Assembly (NCBI GenBank): GCA_916613615.1
Contig: OU744725.1
Coordinates: forward strand, 73,452,280-73,516,279
Reading direction: 5' to 3'
DNA: 64,000 nucleotides
Origin: Steromphala cineraria
Taxonomy: Eukaryota; Mollusca; Gastropoda; Trochida; Trochidae
Shown here one piece after another: positions 25,801 to 38,265 of this stretch. Position 1 is the stretch's first letter, and each line of letters starts with the position of its first letter. Below the pieces are notes generated by a model. That model did not search any database, had not been told where the DNA came from, and worked only from the letters and a program-made list of their open reading frames with translations. A program made the translations under genes and the position numbers.

Positions 25801-28800
25801 CTGGAAGAATGTTTTTGCTGCCTGTGTGACGAACATAACCGCCCTGTCCACTTTGTCTCTACTTGTACCTAGCTGCTGGAGAGTCTTCAGCACCACGCCC
25901 AGGGTACCTTCGATACACGACACGTGGAACACCGGCACTGGTGAGATAAACATAATAATCATAATATCAGCATAACAATGATATCATTTGTACAAATCTT
26001 TCTGCATCATGCTTTCTGATCAACAAGACACACATCAAACATATCCCTGGACAATTAACAGATCAGTGTTGTTCCTAGGTGATCAGCTGAGGGGGTCATT
26101 TTGGCCTTTTCTGAGAAGACGAGACCTTTTGCAATGGCAAAAGTATCCTACTTCTTTGAATTCTATGGGACACCAACCCAATATCCTCAGGACCCACGCT
26201 AGGAACAACACTGCAGATACATATTGATATTCAGTGTTTTCAGGGTATGTCCAATTTCTAAATGGATACCTTGTACAAAACTTGTGCATGATACCCATAC
26301 TTCTGCATAATCAAGGAGTTAATCCTTTTTCGATACTTTAACAGTGGAAATAAACCAAAAAATATATATACAGTTTTGAATATATTCTAGTTTCAATTAA
26401 AATCATAAAATTATGTAAGAACAAGCAGGATATAACATAGAAATTTTGCCATTGTTATTTGAAATTAATTTACTTGAAATATCCGATAATTCAGGAAGAA
26501 ATCCTGCAAATCACCACAATATGGTCAGTAAAATTCTCAAACATTGGCTGGTTATTATGAAACCAGAAATGATATTGCACTGTTCACATCACTAAAAGAA
26601 TTTTTTTACCATTCTAATTAAATGTACAATTATAAAGAACTCACCATCCTTGTATGTTGCAGACAGCACCGTTGTAATGAGCGACCATCCTTCTTCCAGA
26701 ATGTCCTCCTTATCATTGGCCACCTCCATACTGGCTGTACAAACCTCCTCACTAAGGGAGACAACTCTATCAGAGAGAACAGAGCTCTTCAGCCATGAAG
26801 TCACGGAAGGCATAGCCTCATGAATGTCAACAGCTTTGCTTACAAGATGACACAATATTATTGGGCTCGTCAAACTCTGAAAAAGAAAAAAGAGATTATT
26901 TGAAAAGCCATAGTCTATTTGTCAAAACAAAATTGTGATTGTCCTCTGGTGTAGTTTTTGCATGTTGTTTACTCAGGCATCAGACGGTGACAAGAGGCCA
27001 AGTACATCACAAACTTGTGTAAAATGAAATCTCAATATTTATCATTCAAATCAAATCTGCAACATAAAACATTAATCAATTTGAACAAATTTTTAAAACC
27101 GGGATTGGGTCTAAACTGAAATAAATATTTTACAGATAAATAAAACTACCTGTGCAAGTTGAGCGAGGATCTGGCCGGAATGCTCATCTCCAGCCTGAGC
27201 AAGGCACACAAACACCACGTCTAGCAGACTCAAGATGGCCGCTGTTGTCGTCTGCTTCTTCTCCAGCCATGGAATGATGACATCACACATGAATGTCAGA
27301 TAGGACTTATCACTTGCCTGCAGGGATGAAACCTCCAACAAATGATCCACAGTATCTGTTGAACTGTAGACCATGAACAGTTTAGAAAACACACTCAAAT
27401 ATTCCTGCTCTTCGTCAATGAAACTCCTCTTGAAAACACAGCCAATTACAGACTTGACAAACTCTTGTCGAGAACCAGTCAATTCAAGAGACTCCAATGA
27501 GAGAGCCTCTACAGTCACATTATCTGCAAACTTTACTTTCTCTGATTTGGACTTTGTCTTTGTATTTGGTCTGACATGCCCCGATACCAGGGAGATGAGC
27601 CGATTTGAGAAGGAAGTGAAGTTTGGAGTCTTCAACAGAGTTGGAAATGTCTCCTTGATTGTCTGAGTAAGATTTGCATAGCACATAGCTGAAGCATTCA
27701 GGCCGTGCTCCGTTGCTTCAAGGGATGTCGTCATGTGAGCAAACAGTGAGTACAGTGGAGTCTTGTGGAGGGTTGACTTGCTCTCTGTGAGGGAAGATTC
27801 CACCACTGGCAACACCTGTAAACATAAAATAATATCAACTTCAATATCAATTGTCTTCTTTACTACAATGCACTTCTATTTCTAATTAGTACTACAATAC
27901 AATATCTAAATCTTCCAATAATCAAAACTGATTATAAGCTGTTTGTATTTAACATGAGGAAGAGGAATGTCAGAGCCAAAAAGAGAAAGAATGAAAAATG
28001 AGGGTAAAAAACCAACTTACTAACAGACAGGAATCTTAGACACTTCATAAAAATGATTTCCTCCTTCTTAAATAATGATAATTCATTGAATTATTGAACA
28101 CATATGATGTTATTTTATAAGATAATTATTTTTAACCAGGACATAAGAAAGCCTCTATGCTTTAGTCGATTAGAGTTACTCTCCTTTGGGCTTTCTCACG
28201 GTTAGAGTTACTCCCCTTTACTCTCGCGAGATATCAATCAGTACATCAGAGCGTCTTTGCTCCTCCCAGTAGTCTTATTGGCTTGTGGTGCAGCTGTCCG
28301 CTAACATGTTGCCTATATACACTATATCATTGCAGATGTATGGGTTTGGAGGATTTAATTCCATTTAATAATTATAATCTCTTTGTGAGCCATCACATGT
28401 TGGCTGTTTATTTTTTCAAGTTTAACCTTCCAGTTTTGTTGTGTGAAATAAATTTGCCGATTTCAAACCCTTACTTATCTTCTTATACATGTTAGTGAGA
28501 TAATGGACAACAATGATGAAATACACACGTGTTCGAGTACGAGACTATTGGTCGTCTCTCCCGTCTTGTCCACCGTCGCCAACTGTTTGAGCCTGTACTG
28601 ACAACACTCGAAGAAGGAAGAAACAAATGCCGAACTCTCGCTAGGACTCTGTTGTAAGCTGTCTAAACTCAAACTGAAAAATAAACAGTCACTAAATGTC
28701 ACCACAATAGTAGATTTAAAGACATGTTAATGGTCAAGCCATATCCCCAGAAAATAGCACAATATCTATAGATTTTACATATGTTATAGCTGTATTGATG

Positions 28801-31800
28801 TTAAAGATTTTTTAATAATATCTTATTGCGGATTCATATGTCAGACTAAAATGAAAGTTTTTTTCAAGAATATGAAGTAAATTGTTTCAATGGATGAAAT
28901 AAAACCACCATGTCCACTGTAAGACATAACTAGTGCAAACTGACAAGATTTTAAATTATATCTTTTTTGTTATCTTGATACATCTTCAAGTATATTGTTG
29001 TACTCAACTGCTTACCGGTAATACAAGAGCTACATCATACATAATTATATACTATTAACACAAGTTTTTTCTGGGCTCAAATAGGTGGATTCAAAAAGTA
29101 CTCAGTTCAAGATAAATGATAAACATACCCTTGTTTGTAGCATGTGAAGAGTTCAGTATAAAAAGTTTTAGGGTCGCCGATGAGATCCTCAGGAATCTCG
29201 CTCATCAGAGGAAGCAAGTTAGGCCCAACAACTGACGCATTTCCGAAACATCCTTTCTCAAGTAGAACGCGCAGCTTGGGCCAGAAAGCTTTTGTCCAGG
29301 ATATGTGTTTCCAAGATTCCTGTAATATTATATACAAAAGATGTATTTCTTATAAACTCTCAAGTTGAATTCATTTTGAAGCTTGAGATTTGGGTCAATG
29401 CTATGATGAACAAAACAGATCATTTCTTTTTTTTGTTTCAAATATTTCTATAGCATATCATAAAGAAATCCTGAGATGTGTAAGACTTTTTTATTTTTTC
29501 AAATCTTTTTATCTATTTAAGTTAGGTATACATTCAGTATTACAGCATCATTATATAAGACACCTTATAGATAGCCGAGAGCTAAAAGTAGGAACCAGAA
29601 GATGCAACAGAGAACCTTCAATCAAAATTACAACATCCATAAGGGCAGTCAAGTTGGAAATGAAGACAAAGTATTATCTGAAATGTGTAATACTTACAGG
29701 GATGTACTTAACAAGGGAGAGCACTCCCTCCCAAAGGGCAGCTACAATGATTGGATCTGATGTGTCGACAGCGTGTAATATCAAGGGAGACAACTTGCTG
29801 ACATACTCGCCGGCTACGTCTGGTAGAAGTTGACACAAACAGGCACAGAAAGAGTAGTGACCACTCTTAACCTGAAGTTTGAAAATAGGATTCATGATTG
29901 AATATCCACATATACATTATTGTTGCCACTTGTCAAAATTGTCCTTAAAGCGAGACTAAGTCGACCATAAATATGTGTCTCATACTTATCGACTGAGGCT
30001 TTGTTGGCTCGTTAGCGAGTCGGCTAGCTCAGCTCAGCGCAGCGCAGCGCTAATGAAAACCAACGCGGTAAGGAGCTTAGGGGCTTGATAGGGTTAATTG
30101 TCGTCGATTGATTGAATCAACTCTTTGACCTTGAGTTGCTCTTATAACTAAACACTTCAGTGTGTCATCTTTTAAGAGTTCACAGGAGATTACTCAATCA
30201 AGATTCACCAAACTCTTGAGAAATGGGGAGGGGCGTCAGACTCGGCAAAAAAGCGTGGTATTTGGGAAACGGTCAGGAGAAGAGATGCCTCCAAAATCAG
30301 CATTCATGAACAATTTTAAAGATGCAGGTGTCAGTGCAGGTACAGTACATAATTCAAAATGAATTCGTCGCTTTACGATATTCCCATTGACTATTGTAGT
30401 TATTATAGTGTAGTCTAAATAGTTTTGATTTCTATCGTAAACTAGTATTGAATACGCATTTATGAAGAACTAGATTAGCGTTTGCGGGATACCCTGGAAC
30501 TAAATGATAAGTAAATTGATGATTTATTTACGGTTAAAAATTATGGTGGTCAATAACACCTACATATCTCTGTTTATTCCTGCTCGTCAACTGCAGCCAG
30601 GGGGATAGAACGAGATTGGAGTGATTGTTTGAACCAGACCTTGTAAGTACTATAAACATAATTGATGTTATTATAACTTGCACTTTATCAATATAATTGT
30701 TTTATCGATTTTATGTGTCGGGCAGATGTTGTTTATGTATATGGTGTTAATTTTTATGTATATGACATGTCAACATTTGCATAAAACAATAATAAAATAA
30801 TATGTCCCTCTCTCTCTCTCATACCGGTAATTGATGTTACGTTCTGTTAATTGATATGGCTGATCATTTCCTGAGGACAGCTGTGCTTTATTGATATGTG
30901 TCTGACTGATTGATTATAACCTATTAGATAACACTTGTTATTTAGAACTGCCGGTCTTTGCATGCATGAGAGGACTTCTGATAAAGGAATTCAGCACCAG
31001 ATAGCCTAATTTATTGTGTATTTCAGAGCTCCAGATAAGCTTTTGCCTATTTGGGTATGTTACCAGAATTTTGAAAACTGAGTGGGTATTCATACTTTTT
31101 GATACTCACCGCTTTTTCGAATATAGGTATTCAATTCAAATAACAAGTTTAATATGTTATAAAACTTTAAACAACAATTTGTGCAAATTGTATCCACTCC
31201 TTTAGTTTATTGTCATCAAAGTTTCAACAACAAAAAAAACAATTGAAAAACACATTCTGAAGCACGAGTTTACTGTGTTCATTAGGTCATTATGTAAGTA
31301 AAAACATAGTGTACTCATAGCAGCATGCTGAATCTTTTAACCACGTCTGCTGGTCATTGCTGTTAAGTCATAAGTGTACACTGGTTTTGAAGAAGGGGTA
31401 AAATGTTTGAATGATCTTTTTTATAGCAAGGCCACCAATTATCTAAACATAATAGCTGACGAAAAAAAACTTTACTTTCGTTCTGATTGGCCAAGAAACA
31501 GCAGAACATTCGAGGTTTCAAACACGATAAAAATAAGAGGGTGTTTTATTCACTAAAATCCCCTGTCACATATAAAAATTAATCTTAAAAAGCATACGAA
31601 AATGACTGATGGAGTTCAGGATGGGAAAGTTTGTTTTTGTTCTTAAATCACAGTTATTATGATTATCATTTGTCTACTAATAGCCTAGCTTGCATATATA
31701 GAAAGGCAAGTTTTACAAACATACTAGAGTCATTATTCTGAAAACAAAGACGAAAATCCTAGGCTAAACGGCACCGGTAACTCATGCTAGTTTTGGGTGT

Positions 31801-34800
31801 ACATATAAAATTACCAGGCTTGATCATCAAGTAGCCTTCAAACTCCTCACACAACTGGCAACCAATAGGTCAGTGTTTCCGACGAGTGACAAATTTCCGT
31901 TTTTTAAATATTTTTACAGTGTCTTCCAAATTGAGATTTTCTCGTTGCTATTTCGATTGGTGTAATTGGAAGGATACGCACACTGATTTTGTTGTTTTGG
32001 GTAAATACGCACTCTTATTTTTGAGTAGCGTAAACAGGAATATTTATTGATTTTCTATACGCAATTATTTTTCTTCCGTATTTTGACTTTTCCTTTGCAA
32101 ATAATAAGCAAATACGCAGCTTATCTGAAGCTCTGCAGTATTTATTATGTTCGAAATGAATCCATTGTTATTTTTCTTTTCCATCATTTTGCTAATAAAA
32201 GACAAGTTACTTAAAACATCTACATTGTACAAATATTTGAGTATCGGGAAGATGTATGGCAAATATTGAAATGTTAGTAAATTGCTAATAGCCTTATTTG
32301 GTACCTTGATCTTGGTCATAAAGCGATGTATGCATTGTATTGTCATTTTGGCATCAGGACAAGTCCCTTTTCATTATGCACTCAAAATGACATTGCTGCA
32401 TCAGAATGACAACCTTCTCATGTTATCAACCAATCAGAGCGTACGACTCGCGCGGGGGGAATCCCCCACTGAGAAGCGAAGCCTACACCCTTCTCAGCTC
32501 ACTGTCTCAGCAGCAAAGCTCATTAGCACAAGTACAGCCTAATACCAGGACCCCCTTTAAACATTACTTGAAACCAGTACCGGTATATGGTGTTTAAGAT
32601 ACAAAGACACAATCGTTATTTTAGAATAAGTCAAATAAGTACTGATTAACAATGCTGACAATTACAGAGTGGGAACCCAATTTTTCTTATTGACAATCAG
32701 TTTTTGGATGCTTATTTCAAACACTGTTCTATTTCCATCCTGAAGATTTGATACTCAAAATAAAATTAACTGCATCATTGAATAAATAAACATCCCAACA
32801 ATGTCAGACTTCATAAACTGTTACTATAAATGGTGCAACAATAAATGTAGACTTGATCGAACAAAACTTTGGATGTAAAAGCTGTATTTTTGGGACTCTC
32901 GAACTAGATGTCAAACTCAAATCAAAAACAATATCTTACACTGCTGACTGTTGACTTGGCATGTTTCCAGAACTTGGCATCGTTGAGCAGACCTCGGACA
33001 TGACCGCTGACCGCAGCGAGACTGGACTCCGGGAGAGAGACGAGCATCTTCCTCAGCGCTAGAAACGAGGAAGTCACCACGCGGTTGTAGCGTGTCTCCA
33101 TCTCTTCTGCTGTGTGGGTTCTGAATATAACAATGAATAATCTTCAACACAGAGACCCTGGCCCTAACCCTTCAGCTCCTTCATAAGCTGAGTAGCTACA
33201 TTCAGGAATCATACTGAATACTGTTATTTCTTTATCAATTCAACCCTCAAAATTTCAAAAGATTTTTAGAAAATGTCTATGGTTGAACTATTATTCATTT
33301 TCGATTGCTCAGTCGCAGTATGGTGGAAAAGTTATTATAAAAGAACATGTGTAATTCTATTTTAATGCAACATTCTTATTCATGACCAAAAAATGATAAC
33401 AATATTGTCATAACATTACTGCAGTAAAGATATTCACGAGTTTCTGACCCCAGGAAAAAAATGATGAGGTCAAATTATTGGAGTCATTGAATCAATGGAG
33501 AAATACAGGAGTATACTTGACACAATTCTGTAACTAAGGTTATTGCTTAATCAGAAAGAGAGAGGGAACGATGAATTGACATTCAACATTTTCATAGTGG
33601 TCACAGAATTTCAGAGATAGCCTTTCATTTCACAATGGCTAAATCAAAATAATTCCTTTTCTTGACTGTGATTCTTAACTTGACATTCACAAGATATTCC
33701 GAAGGAACAGAAGAAAACAAAATTTGAAAAATTCCTTATTTACAAGGTATTATAAAAGGGAACTGTAATAGGAGAGAAAATAAAGAAGTCCAACTCACTT
33801 TGGATCACCCAGAGAGGCAGCTGTGTGGGTAATCAGGTTTTCTACAAGAAACTGAAAGACATAAATTATAAATATGTATGTATTTCTTTAGGTAAAAAGC
33901 ATAATCTTGAAAAAGCATCTGACATCAATGAGCCATATTCCCGCAACTGGCACAATCATATAGGTCATAACTATTTCTTCAAATTTAGCTTTCACAATCA
34001 CTGTACTGATGTTGAGGATTCCATGATTATGAATAAATGCTTTATGTTATGTTATGCCAAAAAGAACACAATTTTTCAAGAACATAAAGAAGGAGACTGT
34101 TTTGAATACAACAAGACATTAAATCAACACTTCGTTGTTGCATAGGAAAGCTTCAAGTTTAAGACTAAACTCATTACCATATCTTCACAAGACATAAGAA
34201 AAAAACCATTTAAAATGATGAAAATCTTAACAATTTTGAAAACATGATTAAAGATAAAATGCAACTCAGATGAGACTTTGACTTGGTTTAAACATATTTA
34301 TTCACTGGATGTGGTGGGATTGGCAAACAAGCACATCAGCACTTATGTTAATGCCGCTCCCTTTGACTTCAATTCTACCTCGGCAATCTCCACTTTACAG
34401 TAGTCGACCGCTCCGGTTTGTTTGGCTGGAGGGAAGGCTGACTGGAAGGCTTGTGTCGCTGAAGTAGAAACTGTCGGGTATGTATCGCACTGGCTCAGTA
34501 ACCAGCTACCCATCATGCTCTTCAAGTAGGGGGCGACGTTACGTCGGACACGTGACACGAGTGTTGTCATCGCCTGCTGTGTGGCCTCTCTCACTCGGTA
34601 ATCTACGTCCTTGGAGAAAATATATATTTTACTCAAAAAGCATGTGTTCATGTTGAACACTAAAAAATATAGAAATTTTTACATTGTAAAGATTTATATT
34701 TGTTGAAGAATTTTGGTACTTTTTTATCTGGCGATATGTTTATATATATGTGATACTCCATATTGAGGTGTTTGTTAAAGGTAAATGTAAATCATTCATA

Positions 34801-37800
34801 TAACCTGAAGGCTGAAAATAGCATATTTTATATATTATATTTTATGTATTGTATTGAATCAAAATGAGATATAATATATATTGTGAAAAGTCTTTTTATT
34901 TTCCAGTCTAGGTGAATTTTAATATTTTATTATTATCATATCAAGTGAGGAAGCTTGCAGAGATCACCAGTCTAAGTAAACCTAGCCTCACTATTATCCG
35001 TTACACTGCTATACTGAGTCTAGAAAGGTCTGGTTGAGGGTCGCGTCAGCCGACCTTTCTGCGACCTATGACCCTCCAACGTTATACGTGCGAAGGCAGA
35101 CTATTGTGGCTTGGTAAGCTCAGTTCTGATTGGTCAACTTGGTCACGTGGGCTGACGCGACTCTAAATCAAGCCTTTCTAGACTCAGTATAGCAGTGTAA
35201 CGGATAATAGTGAGGCTAGGTTTACTTAGACTGCAGAGATCACATACCCCCGCTTCCCACTTTGTTAAAAGAATTTCAAATACTGGTAGTAAGATAGATA
35301 AACACTGGGTAACTTTGTGTGATAGTGGAGTACACAGTTTTAAAGATAAGTCATTTTGTAAGTCATGTTTCCACTAAAACCACATAAACTAAGTTCACCA
35401 TTTTAAGTGTACATCTAGGGATAATAATATGGGTGATCTTTGTTTCTAGTTTGAGGTAGTTATAATGAATATTCTATGAGATCTGCTAAGGACAAAATCT
35501 TTTAAACATCAACTAACCTCGACTTTACCACTTCTTGATTTTCGTTCAAAGATTTTTCAAAAAAATTAAAACTGGGCTGGATTTTTGTTAATTTGTCCAG
35601 TAAACACCTTTAATTAGCCTTTCATTGAGACAGCGTAATTATCGGCTGTGAAAACCCCACCTGGGTCAGGGGCCATAAAACTCGCGCGTGTGTGACGTAA
35701 TAAACAGACTACACAGATTAACGTATCATTATTTGAACTGGAATACTGCCTTAATAATTGTTTAATTACCATTGATGTGGATATCTTTTTTACACCAAAT
35801 TCTTATTAGTGTTACATCGTAAACTGATTTATCTAACTGGGTGGAAAACATTTTCTGAAAATCGTTTATTGTTGGGTTTTTTTTCTGTGGTATTGTTATG
35901 ATAGATTATAGATATAACGAGACTACTTCTGCTTATGACGTCACAAAAAGGGGGTGTAACCAGTGACGGGCAGTCATGCATTCACTGGTTTGTGGCCAGA
36001 TAGGTCTAAGCGGTCCATCATAAGTGGCATTCAAAAACGGCTTTCATTACCAAACTGAACATATTTTATTAGCGACCTTTGGCCCACTATACAATATTGT
36101 AATCAGACTTTAATATAATTCAAAGAAAATAGTGAAATATGTTTGTGGTTATATGAACTTTAAGTGTCAAATATTTAATACCGGGTAATTCAGATTTCAA
36201 TCTTAAAACTTCAACTATGAGATAGCTTACAATGGACATCTTATTGTAGATTCTTGGCCAAAATGGTAAAACTCCTTTCAGGCATTCTTCATCCTTCTCT
36301 TGACAAAGGCCAGCAAATTCTTGAAGTGCCTGAAAAAGGGTAGTAATTATCAATAACTGTGTAAAACACCAATTTGTGATGATTTACATACAAACTAGGA
36401 CTGTGCCACTGAATCAAAATATCAATACTATGATAAAATGCAATACATCTGTTAACCATTAGCACAGTGGAAAGATTATAACTCCATCTGCCTCTTAAAT
36501 ACAGTAGAACTCGGATATAACGAACTCCAAGGGACCAAAGAATGTAGTTCGCTATATCCGTGTTCGCTATATCCGTGTTCTACTGTACATCAAAATATAA
36601 ATAAACATGTACTGCTTGTTACAAAGTCAAAAGTTAACATCCTGACACCATTTTCACTTTAATTACAATATATAATGTTTATTAATTTTATTTTATGTTT
36701 ATGAAATGAGTGAAAATTATTTTATCATAAACAAGATTACTTCCTTTGCAATCAAAACATCATAAAAAACAAGTTTTTCTATAAAATAGTTTGCAATAGA
36801 AAAACGGTTTAGAATAAGTATACATTTACTTATTCAATTTTTGAAATAAGATAACAATGTTAATATATGGAAGTACCAATTAACAATTAATGGTAGCTAG
36901 CCGAGGATTGGATGGGTGCTAAATTTGGAACTCTTCAGTCGTCGAACTATTCAGCAACCTGAGGGTTACATATATATATATATATATACCTTTATCTTTG
37001 TAATGCTGTCCCTCTTTGACAGTTTCCTTAAAACCATTCTAAAGTCGGAATCAAGGCTGTTATCTGCATCATCGAAAGTTTCACTGGCAGGCACATACGC
37101 TGGAGATGCGGTTGATCCGAAGCCTATGAAGCCAGTCCTGCCCATTCCAGACTGAGCCAATAGCTCTGCAGCTTGGCTACTACTTGATGGCTAGTCAAGA
37201 TGGAGAGAGATAAATGGTCTTTACATAATAAATGTCAATGTACCTATAAACAAGGTTATTAATTGTCTTGATCAAGTAGAACATAATATAGGGGAGTAAC
37301 CCTCCAAAATATTTGGAACACCCTTACTCCATTTAGTTCAAAAGTGGAGATAGAACAACCTGGTTCTCGTGGGACGAAATGTTTTGGAGGGTTTATTCTA
37401 TCTCCAAACAAAGTTTCAAGGCACAATAGGGAAGAAAGTGGTTTTCTTGCTGTCTTATAGGTTCGACCTCCAACATATCCATGAAACTGTTAAATAACAT
37501 TATCACTTAGATCTCTTCATAAAAAACACATTTAGATGTTCAATTATTGCATGTATGAAAATAAGGGACATAGAACAGTCTAAAATAAAAAATGTCAACA
37601 TTGTTTGAAATCAATTTAGGTCAAACATATAAACTGAATTTTAAGACAAGATAAAAACATTTTTTTGATAACAGGTTAATTGTTTTACTCGAAGGAACTA
37701 TTTCTACACATGCCTGTCAAAAGTGTTTGAAATCAAATGATGTAAAAATACATTATAAGCAATTTGAACTTTGAACCCCCTAACTCAAAAACTACTTTTT

Positions 37801-38122
37801 TAGAGTTGGAACAACATGTTTCTCATGTTAGTTTCTCAGTTAGTTTCCAATATTACTGTCCCTTTAAACTCAGGACACCTAGCTGCTCCTTACACTATAT
37901 AAGTTCAAGATTGATCATACTTTTTATTGGTTAATTTGACCAACACTATTAGGATTTCAAACTCCTGATGCTAAATCAGAACAACTACTTCAGATTAACC
38001 TAGGAATGTCAATAAGGAAGAATAATACATTCCGGTTTATACCTCCAGCAATTTCAAATGAAACATACCTTTACATTTCCCTTCGTCCGCTGGGCCCCTT
38101 TCTTTCCTCCAGAGGCAGGCAT
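10812..38122 (-). CDS. LTN1: E3 ubiquitin-protein ligase listerin (31 exons, complete)
   Basis: Listerin is the RING E3 of ribosome-associated quality control; it ubiquitinates nascent chains stalled on 60S subunits, working with NEMF. Exons, 5' to 3': 38122-38069, 37190-36990, 36329-36231, 34609-34379, 33851-33799, 33120-32940, 29871-29698, 29319-29129, 28673-28529, 27815-27150, 26876-26645, 25937-25792, 25420-25339, 24955-24804, 24022-23888, 23264-22983, 22510-22392, 22009-21902, 21469-21327, 21099-20955, 20374-20230, 19869-19653, 18816-18579, 18281-18195, 17487-17301, 17054-16907, 15869-15740, 15210-15123, 14840-14646, 13702-13535, 10871-10812. Phases agree throughout and give about 1733 residues (human about 1766). 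Landmarks are [18 protein letters not shown] near the N-terminus, [50 protein letters not shown] and [17 protein letters not shown]. The middle is helical-repeat-like. The exon 14/15 boundary and the exon 15 and 19 donors are the least certain. No frameshift was found. Confidence 0.95.
10999..11297 (+). repeat. 29-bp minisatellite in the last LTN1 intron
   Basis: About ten copies of AAAAGAAGGGGGTTGCGGCT plus AGCAAACAT; some units have GCGACT for GCGGCT. On the transcribed - strand each unit reads a pyrimidine tract CCCCCTTCTTTT, then ATGTTTGCTAG. It ends about 130 bp upstream (in transcription) of the final exon acceptor. An inverted repeat (ATGACAACTTCAA at 11306-11318 and its complement near 11383-11395) follows it. 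Confidence 0.92.
11886..12838. repeat. Six ~152-bp tandem units plus GGAC tail and poly-C
   Basis: Units begin at GCAAAGAAGTTGAAAAC near 11893, 12048, 12200, 12351, 12503 and 12655. Each has CACATGATGCCC, AAGTTTCG(T/C)(T/C)GAGCTAGG and a TTTCCATGGAAA palindrome. The last unit runs into a GGACGGACGAACGGAC stretch and about 24 cytosines. Open frames here are by-products of the repeat. Confidence 0.88.
12965..13290. repeat. AGCTCATC-ended dispersed element (reverse orientation)
   Basis: It starts ATAGAGCCATTGGCTCTGTA then GCTCATCAGG, the reverse complement of the right end of the 6.0-7.5 kb element. It shares the GAGTCTGTACACCAAGTTTC and GGATAGACCGACGG motifs of that family. It lies in the last LTN1 intron. 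Confidence 0.65.
13535..13702 (-). CDS. LTN1: LTN1 exon 30: first six RING ligands
   Basis: The exon encodes [20 protein letters not shown], then the RING ligands C-M-V-C, C-R-T-C, and H and C in FHSAC. With exon 31 the spacing is C-X2-C-X15-C-X2-C-X4-H-X2-C-X12-C-X2-C, the listerin RING arrangement. The donor is CTG|GTGAGT. Confidence 0.93.
15955..16740. repeat. Dispersed repeat rich in TGACCTTTGACCTTG
   Basis: A repeat in an LTN1 intron starts ACTAGATTAGTGTTTGTGGG; a related start occurs near 30470 (ACTAGATTAGCGTTTGCGGG). It contains three or more TGACCTTTGACCTTG blocks near 16205, 16345 and 16635. These read as AGGTCAAAGGTCA (a DR1 half-site pair) on the other strand. Confidence 0.6.
23888..24022 (-). 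CDS. LTN1: LTN1 exon 15: duplicated acceptor, possible GC donor
   Basis: The exon starts after TTTACAG and reads [19 protein letters not shown], ending in DNFSQ. An in-frame TGA follows two codons later, with no GT donor nearby. CAG|GCATGA keeps phase 0 with exon 16 (ATT GAG GAG), so a GC-AG intron is proposed. The upstream join is also ambiguous: ACA|GTGTAT to CAG|CACACG, and ACAGT|GTATGT to TAG|GAGCG, are both in frame. Both candidate acceptors are inside the small tandem duplication at 24010-24252. Confidence 0.7.
24010..24252 (-). repeat. LTN1: Three-copy tandem duplication across the LTN1 exon 15 acceptor
   Basis: Three units of about 70-85 bp. On the - strand each contains GATCTATACCTCATTCCAAT, CCTGTTTATAGT(C/T)(T/A)ACAG and the exon start CACACGACTAGGAG (one copy lacks a base). 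The copy nearest the exon (about 24010-24080) is the functional acceptor. The two upstream in transcription (about 24081-24252) are decoys inside the intron. The functional copy has lost the internal ATTTCTTATGTATGT segment present in the other two. Confidence 0.88.
27150..27815 (-). CDS. LTN1: LTN1 exon 10, the largest exon
   Basis: A 222-codon exon starting V-L-P-V-V-E-S-S and ending AQLAQ, phase 0 at both ends. It contains the basic stretch [11 protein letters not shown], which matches the lysine-rich K-V-R-F-A-D segment of other listerins. Confidence 0.92.
34969..35232. mobile_element. 264-bp MITE with 60-bp perfect inverted repeats (MULE-like)
   Basis: The left arm begins AGTCTAAGTAAACCTAGCCT and the right arm is its exact reverse complement over 60 bp, with imperfect pairing extending to about 83 bp. 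The element is flanked by an 11-bp direct repeat GCAGAGATCAC. That target length and the long inverted repeats point to the Mutator superfamily. It lies in the LTN1 intron between exons 3 and 4. Confidence 0.9.
36502..36585. mobile_element. Short copy of the CAGTAGAAC MITE
   Basis: 84 bp, starts CAGTAGAACTCGGATATAAC and ends TCCGTGTTCTACTG, flanked by TA. Same family as 9770-9911, with a duplicated TTCGCTATATCCGTG inside. It lies in an LTN1 intron. Confidence 0.8.
36990..37190 (-). CDS. LTN1: LTN1 exon 2, conserved N-terminus
   Basis: The exon encodes [20 protein letters not shown], then [14 protein letters not shown] and [20 protein letters not shown]. These are the signature N-terminal residues of listerin. 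Its donor (AAG|GTATAT) opens directly into a TA dinucleotide repeat. Confidence 0.93.
38069..38122 (-). CDS. LTN1: LTN1 exon 1 with start codon
   Basis: ATG at 38122 starts [18 protein letters not shown], which fits the M-G-G-K-x-K-Q-R-T-K-G-N start of listerins. The donor is AAG|GTATGT, phase 0. Confidence 0.92.
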
Positions 38123-38235
38123 ACTTATATTTGGGTGTTCCTATTCGATTTTTTAAGACGTTACTAACAATTTCAGAATATGTTCTCGGTATTTCTAAAA
38201 ACAAATTTCCAGTTAACAACGCAATCGCATGGTCG

Positions 38236-38265
38236 CGGCCATCTTACCGGAAGTCCTTTGCATTT
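38236..38265 (-). promoter_or_regulatory. LTN1: LTN1 promoter motifs: ETS and YY1
   Basis: About 115-140 bp upstream of the ATG the + strand reads ACCGGAAGTCC, an ETS/GABPA core. The - strand reads AAGATGGCCGC, a YY1 core, directly adjacent. This pairing is typical of TATA-less housekeeping promoters. Use is inferred. Confidence 0.45.

Noticed and set aside
29390..29833. + strand frame of 147 codons
   Set aside because: Antisense to LTN1 exon 7, low-complexity composition, no family features.
30162..30362. Frame of 66 codons in the long LTN1 intron
   Set aside because: Basic and hydrophilic but with no splice context, homology or conservation I can see. Treated as chance.
33825..34145. + strand frame of 106 codons
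   Set aside because: Overlaps LTN1 exon 5 in antisense and otherwise lies in an intron. No recognisable protein features.
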